Part shown: positions 30,346-43,691 of the stretch, piece after piece
Position numbering within the stretch: position 1 is the stretch's first letter
Layout: every line of letters starts with the position of its first letter
DNA from: Kappaphycus alvarezii
Taxonomy: Eukaryota > Rhodophyta > Florideophyceae > Gigartinales > Solieriaceae
Direction of reading: 5' to 3'
DNA: 64,000 nt
Assembly: GCA_002205965.3 (NCBI GenBank)
Contig: NADL03000025.1
Span: 434,001 to 498,000, forward strand
The notes under the pieces: model-generated
Databases searched by the model: none
What the model was told of the DNA's origin: nothing
What the model saw: the letters and a program-made list of their open reading frames with translations, nothing else
Translations under genes and position numbers: made by a program

Positions 30346-31299
30346 ATCGATCGTATGCAAATCTCCTGTTTGAAAGAATCGAGGTCCACATAAACGCATA
30401 TTAAGGAACGAATTTGGGAGCGGCTACAACTTTCAGAGCTTTTCTTTATTCTCCTTTTCATGCTCGGACACGGTGGGGGGGGGGTGCGAACTCATCCACA
30501 CAACTGAATCTAGCTCCTGCAGCATTGCCTGGTAGAGGCTTACCGGTTCTAGTATCTTTTGCAGCACTTCCAGGGAATCCAGAAGTGACTGCTGGATGAA
30601 TAATGCCCCAAACAGGGAATGGTACCCAAAGTATAAGAGAGTTAAGGCGCAAGAGCAGCAACCCGCTCGTCATACTGCAGAAAATATCCTCGTGAATGAC
30701 GCTCCAATTTATGAGGTTTTAAGCATTTGGTTGAATGCTGGTGCGACTTGGCTGGATTTTGGCGGGAGAGATTGTGTTTCGTGCCTTTTTAAGTGGAGAA
30801 AAGGGAATAATCAAACCCAATATTCTAAGAGATTACACCATTGACTACATTGAAGGGGCATTTGGAACAAACAATGCAAGATCTACTCTCACGTTCATTT
30901 GAAAATATTGTCAAAGCATGTAGAGAAGAAATAACTCAAATCCACGCCTTCCCTTAAGCAGAAAGAGTAATTAGTTCGGTTTTTGGTATGGAACAATGGG
31001 GCACATGGGGCACATTGGTTTACGCTAATGATGTTGACTTAAACTTGATGTTCATGTCAACATCCAAATCAAACTCACAATTGAGCGCCCATGACATTAT
31101 TGAAGTCATTTCATAAATTGATGATCAAAAATGAAACATGCGAACGAATGGTGAATGGACTATACGAGGACTGTACGCCTACAGTCCACACATCATCCAT
31201 TTTTTGTTCTTCTAAGGCACATTTTGGACTGCACTCTAGCATCATCCTGATATTCTCCTCTGGTTCTCCTTCTGTAGTCCAGGTGCTCCAGGTGTCCTC
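30346..31299. other. coding-like patches, unassigned
   Basis: A G10-12 homopolymer lies near 30475-30486. The plus frame 30596-30844 (YEVLSIWLNAGATWLDFGGR) and a second frame with ILRDYTIDYIEGAFGTNN around 30810-30875 look protein-like. They could be continuations of a decayed gene with frame changes, but no family is recognised. Confidence 0.3.
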
Positions 31300-32169
31300 C
31301 AAAGGCAGGGAAAATGTTTCCTCATTTTCCTGGGTGGGTCACAACTTCTGCCGATTTCTCAAGTAAGCTGTCCGGCAAGAATGGAATATAGACTTCTAAA
31401 CGGGACAGATCAATTTATCCTTCTACCCTGTCATGTTCTGCCACTGCAATGCGCCGAGTTGGATTCTCTTCCTTTCTGAGTCTATTTAGCGCCGGATTTT
31501 CTTATTATATGTACCTTGGAAAAAGTGATTTGTCTACATCATGTACCGCAACCACCACCTCGCCAAAAGCGGAATTAAGATCCCAATTATAAATATAAGC
31601 AGTCTGTTCACTATCAATGGGTTCAACCAACACCTCCGCACTTGGTGGGATGACTAAATCACTGTACTCAGTGTTGTCCAACCATTCGCAACTATTCAAC
31701 TACCTCTCTTCGTCAGCATCATGGAGCAGGCCTGCATAGAAATCTTCCTAAACAAACTAGGGTGAATGCAGCACTTCTGCACAGTGGGCAACGAAGTTTG
31801 AGAACGGACGCAGGCAACGAATATCATTCTCGTCCACTTCTAGTACTACGGCATAGCTGTTGTCTGAATCTGAATCAGCAGGATGAAAGCAGACTCTAAG
31901 ATATCTTCTTTTTCTTGATAGAATGGTGCATCGTCAGCGTCCAGGGAATCTTCTATCCGAATCCTTTCAATTATGGCGTCCTTTGCGGCTTCTCCATCAT
32001 TCTTTACATGCAGATTGTTACCAGTACGTACTTCATTGATGATATTGCCGCTTTTTTTGCGATGAGATATATCCATTCTGCACCCCTGATAACGGGAAGA
32101 TGTGTGTGTTTCTGGAGAAGGCCGCCGTATTTTAACAATATCAGCGAACAGTAACTGATTCCTCACCAT
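31300..32169 (-). pseudogene. unidentified degenerate acidic protein gene, minus strand
   Basis: From 32169 downwards: LFADIVKIRRPSPETHTSSR, DAIIERIRIEDSLDADDAPF, then by a frame change RVCFHPADSDSDNSYAVVLE, VDENDIRCLRPFSNFVAHCA, two or three stops, LNSCEWLDNTEYSDLVIPPS, TAYIYNWDLNSAFGEVVVAV, and further down SRLEVYIPFLPDSLLEKSAE. The frame is mostly shared and acidic, so a real protein once existed here. No family recognised. Confidence 0.4.
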
Positions 32170-35100
32170 TTTATACGAATAATCTGATGAATTTATTGAG
32201 ATGAAAGTGGTTGTGTGTCGTGTTTGGCGATGGTACTTCTTTGCCGAAAAATTATCCTCGTTTCGTTGAGGATCTGTTCAAAGTTTGTTTCTCGGGGTCC
32301 ACTGAGAGCGCTAGTCTGGTATGATTCAGGGGTTTGTATTTATTCGTGATTTAGAATAATACAGAGAAGGGCTAAGTCTGTGCACTAGTTTCGTACTGTC
32401 AGTTTTTCAACTTTGCAGTCGTTGCAGCCGAGGACCTGTTATTATAGTTGTTAGCATAGTAAGGTATTTAATTACTGCTCATTTGGTGCTCTAATGGCGT
32501 ATCTCTGCCAATGTGTGTGTTTTTTATGGTGTTACTGCCCCCGATCCTGTAGGTTATGGTGTTCCTGTCGCTGACGCTGCTAAGGGCATGTATTAGCTGT
32601 AATAGCAGTACTGCAGCACAGTAGTACATTCGTGCCGAATCTGAGATTTATGGCCGGCTTGGGGGTTTTAGTCGTCTCGAAAATGGCATTGGAAAACTTA
32701 CACTTTCATAGTATGTCCAGAAACGGCTCTTTACGAGCGCAGAGATAGGTAATTCTCTACCTGTTGCCCAGAAAACCAAAGAAATCAATTCACGTAACTT
32801 TTTGCGAAATCGTAGTCCGAGTGGTGTTCTCCAAAGTCCAAACTGGACCCAAAAGGGCTGATCTCGACGAAGCAATAAATTTCTGGGACGGCTTGCTACA
32901 AAAATTCTCCTGGGAACTGGTATTGTTGTAGCATAGAAATGGCCAAATCACGCATATCTACGCCCATCTCTACGCTTATTCTACCCACCATGGCATCTTG
33001 ACATCCTATTACTTCTTTTCTGACCTTTCGTTCACGAGATTTCATCTGTACACCCTGCTCCGCCTTATTCTACTTCCCTGAAATATGCTACAGAATATCA
33101 AGCAGCACGAAAGTAGGATGACAGTAAACAATCCAAAGGAAAAGGACTATCATTGTGGGAAGAAAAAAATTCTGTTCTAAGGCGGTGGCTGCCGTTTATT
33201 GTGACCCAGACACAGTATATAGCATAAAATCTGCAGAAATAGGCCATCGGATCTGCGCGAAGTTTATCACTGATCCGTACTGACCATTAAATGCATGCAA
33301 TACCCGTGATAAAGGAGAAAATGAATCGAAAATGTGGGATGGTAGATGTTCAACTGCATTCCAGAAACAGTGGAATAAAATCAGAAAAGAGTGCAAAAAG
33401 TTCAGGGATTGTGCGATCGTGTTCAATGAAAAAATATCACTGGAAAATCAACAGAGTAGTACTTACTCAGATATGCCTCTCCACTATAGAGTGATTTTGG
33501 AATAGCTTGCTCTCACATGTATGAATGCATACGAAATCCAAACTAACAAATAGCAAAACCGATCAGGCATTTTGAGTCCTAGAAAATTTTCGAGAGGTTG
33601 AAAGTTGTAGGCACAAATGGCATCGAACATTTAGCGCAAATGAAACTAAGGACGACTATTGGATATGAACGCAGCGAAAAAAAAGTGTGAAGAACAGGAA
33701 ATGACGAAAAGGATCCAAAATGAGAGAATGACTTTGGAAAAATACATGCTTAGAATTGAATAAAATTTGTCTTGACATGCAGTGAGCATGCGATTAATAT
33801 TGTGTGAAAGAATTGATTTTTAACGGGAGAAAATGAATTAGGAGATGGCGACGCACTCATTGGACCTGGGTTATCGGGCCTTAAGATATCAACTAAAATT
33901 TGTTATTTAGACTTTGTTTCTCTACTAAATGAGGCTATTCAAGGACAACGGCCCACTTTTCGTGTACTTTACGTGTGAAAGTCCCCTGAAACAAAATAGA
34001 ATTTTCTACTTTCAGGGATTGTCATATTTGCAACTCAAAATTTTGAAAAGCAGCTATTTATACCATTAGAGCCATCCAGAACTGAATTTATTGAATTTAA
34101 ATCTTTTGTCGTGCTTGAACTACCGTTCAGTTCCTTACCCGTTGCAGGAACCTTAAGGTCCATCTGCAGAGACAAGAAATGCGGAGGATGAAGATCTCCC
34201 TAGAGTCAGTGATGATGACTCAAGGATGAAATCCTGAGTTACCAGCGAGCAAATTAAGGTCCCTGAATGTCCCAGAAAGAAACATCTCGGGACCCCAGTA
34301 TATCGTGAAATTGGTGTGAGAGTCCATCGAGAGAACCAACAGATTTCTCATCCACAATTCATATTCATAATAATTCAAATCCTACCTTCTGTATAATAAT
34401 TGTAGCTATCTGACTGAGGTGTATCTCCAAGAACGGGAAATATGTGCAAGGAAATGATTATTTCAATATAAACTTCTTTTTATGTTTTTGGTTGACACAA
34501 GGACAGAACTTATCACATTATGATTCGTTACTGATGATTCGATTCTAATGTTCTTACAAGCATCCATTTCTTCGGCACCTTCTAGATATATTTGCATATC
34601 ACATATATATATTTTTCACTGTTGGAAATTAAACATATCTTGATATAATCAGGCCTATACATGAAAACCTGGTGTATAAAACGTTATAGTGACTTTCTAG
34701 TTCTTTTTGGAACATAAATTTGGTAATCGACTGCTCCCTATCCATTTGAAGTGCCAAACATCTTACCAATAAGACAAAGGACACTATCAGATACACTAGA
34801 AAAACAACAAAAGACCGAGACGTTAATCTTGAGTTAATTGGAATGCTATGGGATTGCGGTGCAGCTCTGGATGGCCTGACTGAGATGGTGGGCAGCGCTA
34901 GAATTATTAAACAAAATTTATTTCTACTGTTTTTTATAGAATGGTGCGCACTCTTCTGTAGCGGTTTTGTGCTAATTTCATCCGGCACGGCTTGATACTG
35001 TGAACAAAAGATTTGTCTAGTTATCAATTTTCGAAGTATGTGAGTCAGTGCACTCCAGAAGGCGGCAGGCAAGCCGCCGAAACTCGCTCCTGAAAAGTGA

Positions 35101-36040
35101 TTACTGTTGATTATTGTGTATGAGAATGGATATATTGAGGTTCGTTAGAAAGCCGAATTATGGAATTGCAGTAGAAGCTCTTTTCGTGACGAAGCTTTCT
35201 TTGTCATGTGCATTATTAATGACGTCATAATCGGTAAGATATATTGGCCGACATCAGCTAGACGATATCAGAAACGTAATAATATTACGTTTTTTACATG
35301 CTGCATACTGTATTTCGATGGAAATCTGTGTTCTATTGGGATATCAGCTGGCATGAACCATAGAGCATACTTCAATGGACGTAAAGAATTTACTGCAATA
35401 ATACTGCAGCAGTGCTCGAAAATCAAGGTCTTTCATGTTTTTAAGTGATTTATACGTAGAATCGTATAGTTTCCAACCGTTCCTTAGATATAAGGATCTA
35501 GGAAGAAACTGGAGGGGTTCCATCACGATTGTCGCAAACATTTCATGTGCGTTATGATTTATTCTGGGTGATCTTGGAAATGTTGGAATGGATCACTTCG
35601 TATTGAGAGGTACTGACGCTAGAGAGGCTTCTGGTGTTGATAGCAGTCCAGCATTATTCGCATTCAATTAGATGCACTCATAACTCAGCCTCAGGATGTA
35701 ATCGGTAATTGTTGATCTAAGTCAGCTTTTCAGCAGTCTTTTGAATACTTTTCCCAACCATCGAGACTCGTTTACTGGTTATTAAATTTGGCTGCTATTT
35801 TGACCGACTTTTTGCAACTCCAGTGGCAAGATTAAAGTATCAGTGCGCTTCAGAATTGTCATGGTTAGATTGGTGACTGGAAAAAATAACTTAGAGATAT
35901 CCCCTTAAAATTCTTCTCAAACTTCCCATTCGAAGTGTGGTTTTGGTTTCGTACCAGAATCATATGAAAAGGGTTTCTTTCAATAACTTCGCTCTCCATA
36001 GCAATAAATGCTGGCGGAGATGGGGGAGTCTTAGGCTTTA
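32170..36040. other. AT-rich, no recognised gene; one 147-codon minus-strand ORF
   Basis: 34629-35072 (minus) is open for 147 codons with a hydrophobic stretch FVVFLVYLIVSFVLLVRCLA, possibly chance. A plus-strand patch near 34180-34350 reads EDEDLPRVSDDDSRMKS and TPVYREIGVRVHRENQQ, protein-like but unassigned. Otherwise stop-rich DNA. Confidence 0.3.
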
Positions 36041-36711
36041 TCTTAGTACGAAAAAATTAATGCCGTTTCTTTCGCGTTACTTGCTGCCTCCAATTTGACT
36101 GCATTTACGTAGAGAGACACTTCGCCAGATCGGTATACGGCAAAAAGGATAATAGAAACGTAGGTGTCGTTGACGGCGCAAAGAAGCTCGATTAGTATTT
36201 TTCAACGCGAAAGTTCAGAAGAGCAGATATTCACTGCTGCCGATTTTGGAAGATGCGTTACTGTTTCTAAAAGTATCTAAGAGCGAATTTGAGCTACATT
36301 TTGCAGTCTGATTAATCTATTTATCAAAAAAAATGACTGTTGCGGGCGTCGACGCTCCACCACAGATGAAAAAACTTTGCGCTGTGCTGCGAATGCTAAG
36401 TTAAAGAGCAGCCACAAAATCTTGGTGGTCAGTTTTAGAATATCGGAGCAAGTTATTCTGCAATGCATAAAGCTGTTATGAACTCGTAATAGACGGGCTC
36501 CAAAAGGAGCATCTTCTACGCCCTGACTTTAGTGAAATTATCTGTGCTGAATCCGACTTAGCTCAGCTATGGGTTGAGGATTTTTCGGTATTGTTGAAAT
36601 ATCTTGCTGGAAATTGTCTAAGTGCACCGTGGTACATCAAGGCAAGTAAAAAGAAACGAGGAAAGCCTGCATTACGGCTTGAAGTAATTTTATGTCATAA
36701 ACTACGGTTAT
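36041..36711 (+). pseudogene. unidentified degenerate gene with an 80-codon open island
   Basis: The plus strand reads DCIYVERHFARSVYGKKDNR near 36100, then in another frame STTDEKTLRCAANAKLKSSH and SFRISEQVILQCIKLL. A Met-less open stretch (36466-36711) follows: ELVIDGLQKEHLLRPDFSEI, ICAESDLAQLWVEDFSVLLK, YLAGNCLSAPWYIKASKKKR. The last island is strikingly protein-like in an AT-rich background. No family recognised. Confidence 0.4.
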
Positions 36712-39700
36712 AACATATGCTGATAGGATTAGTATGAGCCAAAGACGATAAGTATATTATCAATCAAAGATAACTGTTTAAATAGATAAGAACAGGGAAT
36801 GGCACCCTATTCAGCTGAGAGGAAACAATAGCGGAATTATGATATATATATATTTTTTACTATATTGCTGATGGACTTTATCCTCGATTACGCATTTTTT
36901 GCTAAGCCCCATCTTAATCCGAAGTCCGCAAAAGCTCCATACCAGGGCATATTCCTGGCACATTTAATATATTAGAACATTAAATAGATGGGTGTTTAAG
37001 TAAGCCTAAAGCACACAATTGACTCATTATGAAGGAATCTTTTTGCAATAATCGAAAACAGTTCGTTGATAATATGATGGAGTCTGCACTTCTTAAATAT
37101 TTCAATAAATTATAATCGAACTTTCATTCTGTTCCTGCTGTATTTGATGGTATGTAGTACTCTCCTCGGCTGCACCAAAGCCGCCAGTAACTCGCGAATT
37201 ATTTATAGCGTGACGGTTAGCTCTTTGTATCAGCCAAAATGTCACCATACTGTATTATTCTCCCTAACTCCCACTTCACCAGCCAAAAAGGAATGGTTGT
37301 TTTCAATATATTGGTTGCAGCGTCTGCAGGAGCACATTTCACAAAAAAATAAAGCGAGGATTTTTTGTACGACGCTGGGTACCATTCATTAATATGCCAT
37401 CCATTAGCTTCTGTCTCAATAAAGTAATTTGCTTGGGACGCTCTTCGAAGAAAACAACACCGTCAGTATACCTGAGACATAGCGCTATATTAATAAATAA
37501 ATGAAGGATGGCGGGTTTCTCAACATACTCTCTTGTCATCTAGCCGATTCATTCCAAAGCACACTTTTTACCTAGTTTAAGATCATGTAATTTATAATTT
37601 GGGAGACTCTTCGGAAAGACGTTTTACTACAATATAGAGATACACAGAACTTGAAAGATCTTCTTGAACTCTTTGCCAAGTTAGAGGAGAGCTTTTAATC
37701 ATAGTGTATTTCATCCCTGAAATTGCAGGATTTGGATTACCTCGTCAGAAAATCCCGCTATTTAAAAGCCTACCGCAATGATTTTCACTCAATAAAAAGC
37801 AGTCTAAAGCCTACTGACCAGTTTGCGCTTTGTGACCAGAACTTTTTTTCTTGCTTGAATTACCAAGCGACGAGATAGTAAATCTTCTTTGGCCAATAGC
37901 TCTATCCCTATATATTCTGCATCGAACAAATTTGCTACCAAGATCCCTTCCATTAATCGAGGAGCTCAATCAAGGAACTCATAGTACATGATCTATAGCT
38001 GCGGTCGGCCAATTTTTCCTCGTTTTCGGCGATAATAACTTTGGTGAAGAATGCCCCCGTTCAATTTCATACATATCAATGCGGTGTCATTCTCTGGTTT
38101 AATTATCCTTAATCGGCAAAATATGCATTTTACATCTTTTGGGAACAACCACAACAGTAAATGACTATATGGATGAGATTGTCGAACATTTGCATTCACG
38201 AGCATATTTGTACCATTTTAAGACCCGTATTGGTCATACTTTCGCAGTTTACATCTACAACTGAGCTAAACTGGTTCAGAGTAGATGAGCTTGAGGTAGT
38301 TACTGACCTCTCCAATCAACTTCCTTTAATCAGAATCGCTACTAGAAATGACTTCTTCAGATAATAGTCTCTTGGATATTTTACTAGAAGAATTGCAGGG
38401 TATTTCTTCCAGTTTTCATGAATATAACCGATAATTCGTTCCTTTTCCCCGTAATATTTGTATTTCCATTTTTTATGAACCACTTACGTTGTTCATTAGA
38501 ATGTTCGGATTAGTTAGCTGCCAAAGTTTCAGTGTATTTGGATAAATATTCACCGTTTTCACTGCTATGTATGTCCTCAAATACAATATTTTCGAAGAAT
38601 GAAACGTAATTGCGGCTCAAATGTTTTGGAATCTCAGCACTCGTCTGTTCTAAACCCACTGTCGTAGCCATCATATGCTATATGAAGTAAAAGCGACCAT
38701 ATAATTTACCACTACCGAACGTGTCACTTGGCTCTTATTTTTCGCTGTAAAAGCTCAATATGATATATTAACTATCGGTTTCTTTTAATTATTCTGTATT
38801 TATACTCTGTATGTATACTTTAGTCGAATTCAAGGGGTTTCTTGTGAGTTTGACGTCAATTTTCCTAATTCTCTTTAGTGAGCCATGTAAATACTTGTAT
38901 GCACTTCTTTTATTGTCTAAAAGGCAATGATTGCATCAAATGGTAGCTCTCCATTAGAAGAAAGCCCATATCATGTTTTTAGTCCCGTGAACCCTAAAAA
39001 CTTTGCTAAGGGTGCCTAAAATTTCTAACACGCTTCCATCCCCAACTTTCTCCTTTCTCGTATCTGGAATAAGTTGAAAGTCCGCATCTGCCACCAAAAG
39101 TTTTGAAATGGAAGTTACATTAGCACTTGAGTCAAAAGCATTGATTTTATTTCTCAGTAAATGGAATTATACTAGCTTCATGGATTATTGCGCTATCGGA
39201 GTTGAGTTAAGCAACATTTTCTCGCCATTAATGGACTTGGTAGACTTCAAAAATTCTCGAATTCTTTCCTTGCATTCGACATACCAACCCTTAAAAGCGC
39301 TTCAAATTTTATTGCAGCTTAAACGAATGCTAGCTAGGCTACCAACTTGCACTTATTCCAATACCCAAATACCTCCTTCAATATACTCTTGACTGTATTC
39401 TTATTTATTTTTCTCGCCAAAATTATTACCACTCCGGCGAAAAAAATGATCGAAAATACTCGTTACAGGAAGAACAGGACCTGAACATATGCTCAAGACT
39501 TTCATATTACAAACAAGGTGTTTTGATAGAAAAATACCTTCTGAATTCTTTTTTCACAGTAAATTGATTGATTTCTTCATCTATAGATAGGTTAGGAGAT
39601 ATAATTTATTTAATACCCATCATTTTTTCGTTAAATTTCATCTCTGGTGGAAATATGGCTCTGCCGTCCAGGATAGTCGCTCATCTGTTCTCTTTGGACC

Positions 39701-42700
39701 AGAAATTGCTCTCATAATGACCGTAACGACAGAAATTTTTACGACAGGGGTTCCTATTTGGGTCTCAGAGCACCCATTTGAAAACTTTTCCCGCTTGAAG
39801 AAGTAGAAGATGACTTCTGCTGCCTTTGAAATACCAGAAAGATTTTTATCCATTGTATGTGAAATGTTCTATAACTGTGACGCTATTATATTAATTGGAG
39901 TTTCGAATTTTTCCTCCTGCCGTTATTTTAAGTTTCTGAAATCGCTTCTTGGGCTTTAAAACCCCCCACGCTGGTAGCTTGCCTTCGACATTTTTCTTCA
40001 TTGTTGACGAAGGATATTGAATTACGGTTCCCCATTGTTAATTCACTCATATATTGAAATGCATTCGAATTTTGACAAAATAAATAATGTAATCCTTCAT
40101 GGTATTGAGATTGTGATGGTCTTTGATGAGAACTAAATTTGAACGGCGCTTACTATTCACTTCAGATTTACGCTACAACTCGTTCTTACCCTGGATGGCT
40201 CCAAGAGAGCGGTTGGTATAATTATGCGGTGATTTCTCTGTTAAGGAAAGTGGAGAGCGTGACATTGAGGTTTTAATTCAAATCTCGGACTCCTCGGTTG
40301 GTGATAGGGAGGAATATGAGGATAATAGGGAAAACTATGAGGATCCGAATATATCTGGTGATGCCATCTACAAACGTGAGGCGTTCGAGGAACTATATAG
40401 GAACTGTACTGGAACTGTGGATATTTGGCAGTAATTTCCTGATTTCGACCTTGTAGTTGGAGATTTTGAGACCTGGGTCTAGATTTCGATACTGAGCGTA
40501 TCTATTGTTTGTAGTTATTGTCTAAAAAATTCCCTTTGAATGAATTATATGTGATTTATTGTATGTTTTTGACAATTTTGATTTTCAGAAAATTCTATAT
40601 TACAGAAGCAGACTTCTCCGTTAAGAGATTTCAAGAAAGTTGGCGGACAACTTATAGTGCAGATCCAACTAGTTAAAAGGTTGAAAGTAAACTTCTGTCT
40701 TAAAGACGTTTCTTTAAGGGGATAGTTTTTATAAGCTGCTACTGCTGTACTTATTTGTAGACCCTTGACCCCCATCCCTGTCTTTTTTCCCACGAAGATA
40801 CTACGGTTGACCTTTTGCGGCTTGAAACAACTCCATACTTGTATAAAAGGTTCTTGGAATCCTATCGAGCCTATTTACTTCAATTAAATCACTTAATATA
40901 CCGCAAAGCAAGGTCTCGTCAAACTCTTTTGGCCTCTCAGGTTCAAGGGACGGATATGATTCTGTTTGAAAATATAATTATTACAACGTAAACTGTGGTC
41001 TTCAAGAAAGAGAAACTACATGCGGAGATAGCAGAGTGTGTCAAAATTCTATTATATTTTAATGAATGGGTATGAGACCCTATGATGATGACTTACTAAG
41101 TACAAATTTGGGGAACTGCTCCTCCCTTTTATCTAAAATATTTATCTGCCTTGACCAAAAGATGACTTTTAACAGTTGAAACATTACAAATTTCTAAGTA
41201 CAGGTGTTTCAACCTGTTAGATTGAAAACTTTTCTAACTTGGACTTCAAAATGGCCCTCATTAAACCAACCCAAGTTGTTACTCCTACTACCGAAAAATA
41301 AAATGTTCTGAAAAATCGAATAAAGGGCGGCATGAAGCAAATAGAATTTAGATTTACAGTGATAGGTAGACAAGAAGCTATGAAATGAGCTATATACTCG
41401 TGGGAAATCCTTATGTCTGCGAGGGACTGTGATGTGCAGGCACCTCAAAAATTAAAGATTAAAATATATCATCAAGGCGCAGTTTTGTTGCTCGATAATT
41501 TCTCCCTCGAGGAGCTTGAAGGGTTAGTTCCTTTTTCAATTATTGTGGGTAAGATGGAAACGCCTGAATATGAACAAAACAAGTAGTAAAGTAGAAACGG
41601 ACAACTTAGACATCCAAATAGAGGTGGATCACGGTATATCCTATGAAATATTTGATTTAAAAAACAATAGCCAAGGATATATATATTGCGGAGTCTCTGT
41701 TAGGCGTTAGTAAGTATTTTGACTTCATTAGTCTCGAGGTCTGCAGAAAGAACTCCAGTAGATGACTGAACAACGTGACCCTGAAAGCATTCGCATGCAG
41801 TTGCACACTGTATCGCGCGTACAGTACTCCTCTGGTTTGCGGGAATTCCTGGCATGAAACTTTATAGCACTTCACTCATGGTACCTAGCTTTACTGCGAA
41901 CGATTTGACTGCCAAGATTTTCTGTTACATGAAGCTCAGGGCATTCGATCATTCTTATTTCACAGAGAATAAATACGCTGTGGACGAGGAATAATTTCTG
42001 TAAACGTGCCTCCAGGTCATCTCTACCGAAGTTCCCACCTCTTCAAATATATACGGAAGTGCCGAGATGACAATATTAATTACAGTTAATCTTTCATAGC
42101 TATGGATAGAATTGGAAGCAGTGAGAACTATAATATCAAAAATGACTGCCACTACATTATTACGCATGTGATTTGTATATTTACCCCCGCTATGCGTTAT
42201 ATTTAAGTTCAGTATCAGTAAAGTTGATATCAAGGGTGCCTTACTATAGCCAGGCCCAAACTATCAAGATTTTTAGGTATGTCTGCCTTATATATGCTCT
42301 GAGTGTCGCTTTTTGCTTCCATAGGTTTGGTTTATGATAGTCAATGTAAATGTAAGGAAACAAAAGAATTCCGACGACAATTTCTTCAAACTTCAAGTTC
42401 AGTAAGTACTGTAATTTCAGCAGCTTCTCTTCAAAAGAGAAAGAGATGTCCTTGTTAGTTTTGTCTCCAAAGCCGTTTATTTTCAACTAATTTGAAGCTT
42501 TTAAAAACTTTGAAGGATTTTATTTGGAAAATACCCATGTACTACACCTTGGGTACAATTTTTCCTTGTTGGATCTATCAAATTTTTTGGATTATCAATT
42601 TACCAAGATCAAAGCATGAACATTAATTTATCGCATATGCAAATCTTTCATACATTGATCCATAAATCAGCAGTAAACCGAGGAGAAAGAAGCTCAATGA

Positions 42701-42941
42701 TATCTTGAAAGTTGTAGAGCTGTCAGGATTCTGCTCTGCAAATAAATCTTTGGAATTTCTAGGGATCATTGTCAGCTTATTGGCGTCTTTTTGCTGTATT
42801 AATCTCCATCAATAGTGGGTTTACGCCGATACTTTTCAGATTGAAATATGGCTAAAATTGGGCTCAGAATTGCAGACTGTAATTCAATTGCAGATTTCTG
42901 CAATTGTCTTGTGACGAACAAACCTGAGATCCCAGTAGTTA
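36712..42941. other. long AT-rich tract without recognised genes
   Basis: The largest gene-poor stretch. ORFs of 60-94 codons are scattered (37144, 39108, 41955, 42244) with no recognised domain. One Met-less acidic patch near 40258-40433 (SSVGDREEYEDNRENYEDPN) is protein-like. No tRNA, rRNA or tandem repeat seen. Confidence 0.4.
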
Positions 42942-43691
42942 GTGAACACTCGTGAGGAATTTTTACGCGGGAAACCAACTGTGCACAAGTTCTTGGCTCG
43001 GGAACGTACCTGTAAAAAACCAAAGCTACCTCACCAACTGGCACCTCCCCCACTCCCCCTCACTGCCCCCACTTCCCCCACCCCCACTTCCCCCCCAAAC
43101 CCGCCACCAATACCCAACACCATGTTTACGAACAACCTGGTTAACAGCAATCTAGTTAACGTTCACCCCTAGCAACTGATTTTCCAGATCAGAAAGATGT
43201 CGCCGCCGCGCCATCCGTGCTTCAGCCATCCACTGACGCTGCACAGCTGCCACCAACCGTCGAGCCTGAATCCGGTGCTCAGGTAATTTTAACTCCGCCT
43301 TCCTCCCACGACAAGGAGAAAAAAGGACGTCATTCAAGGTTAACGCCTGAATAGGATCTAATCATCGTTCGGGACGTGGCGGCCGCTAAAGCCCATATAG
43401 CTTCCTACGGTAAAGTGCTTTGAGGTGGTAGCGAGAAAGGTCAACGCGAACCCGCGCATCAAACAGAAGATTTCTGCGAAAAGCGTCCAAGACAGGTACA
43501 AGAGACTTCAAACCTCTTTCGACAGGTCTGATGAACGCGATCAGCTTCGTTCGTGGGTGAAAAGGGAAGTTGGAGAAATGGACGAGCTTCTGATAATGAT
43601 GTGTGAAGCTAGGGAGGGTATGGAAGCTCGGAAGGGAATGGAGAAGCGGGTAGCTAGGGAGCTAAATGAGGAGAAGGATAAGGGGATTTGA
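42942..43691 (+). pseudogene. Myb/SANT-like DNA-binding protein, probably transposon-associated
   Basis: A Pro-rich N-terminus leads to MFTNNLVNSNLVNVHP (43121). One missing C in a C-run then shifts the frame to LATDFPDQKDVAAAPSVLQP. Next come HSRLTPE, a TAG, DLIIVRDVAAAKAHIASYGK, a TGA and frame change, and VARKVNANPRIKQKISAKSV, QDRYKRLQTSFDRSDERDQL and a charged coiled C-terminus (WVKREVG.MDELLIMMCEAR). The T-P-E-x-D-L core followed by S-V-x-D-R-Y-K-R-L is typical of Myb/SANT-like proteins that accompany DNA transposons in fungi and oomycetes. Partner transposase not found. Confidence 0.55.
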
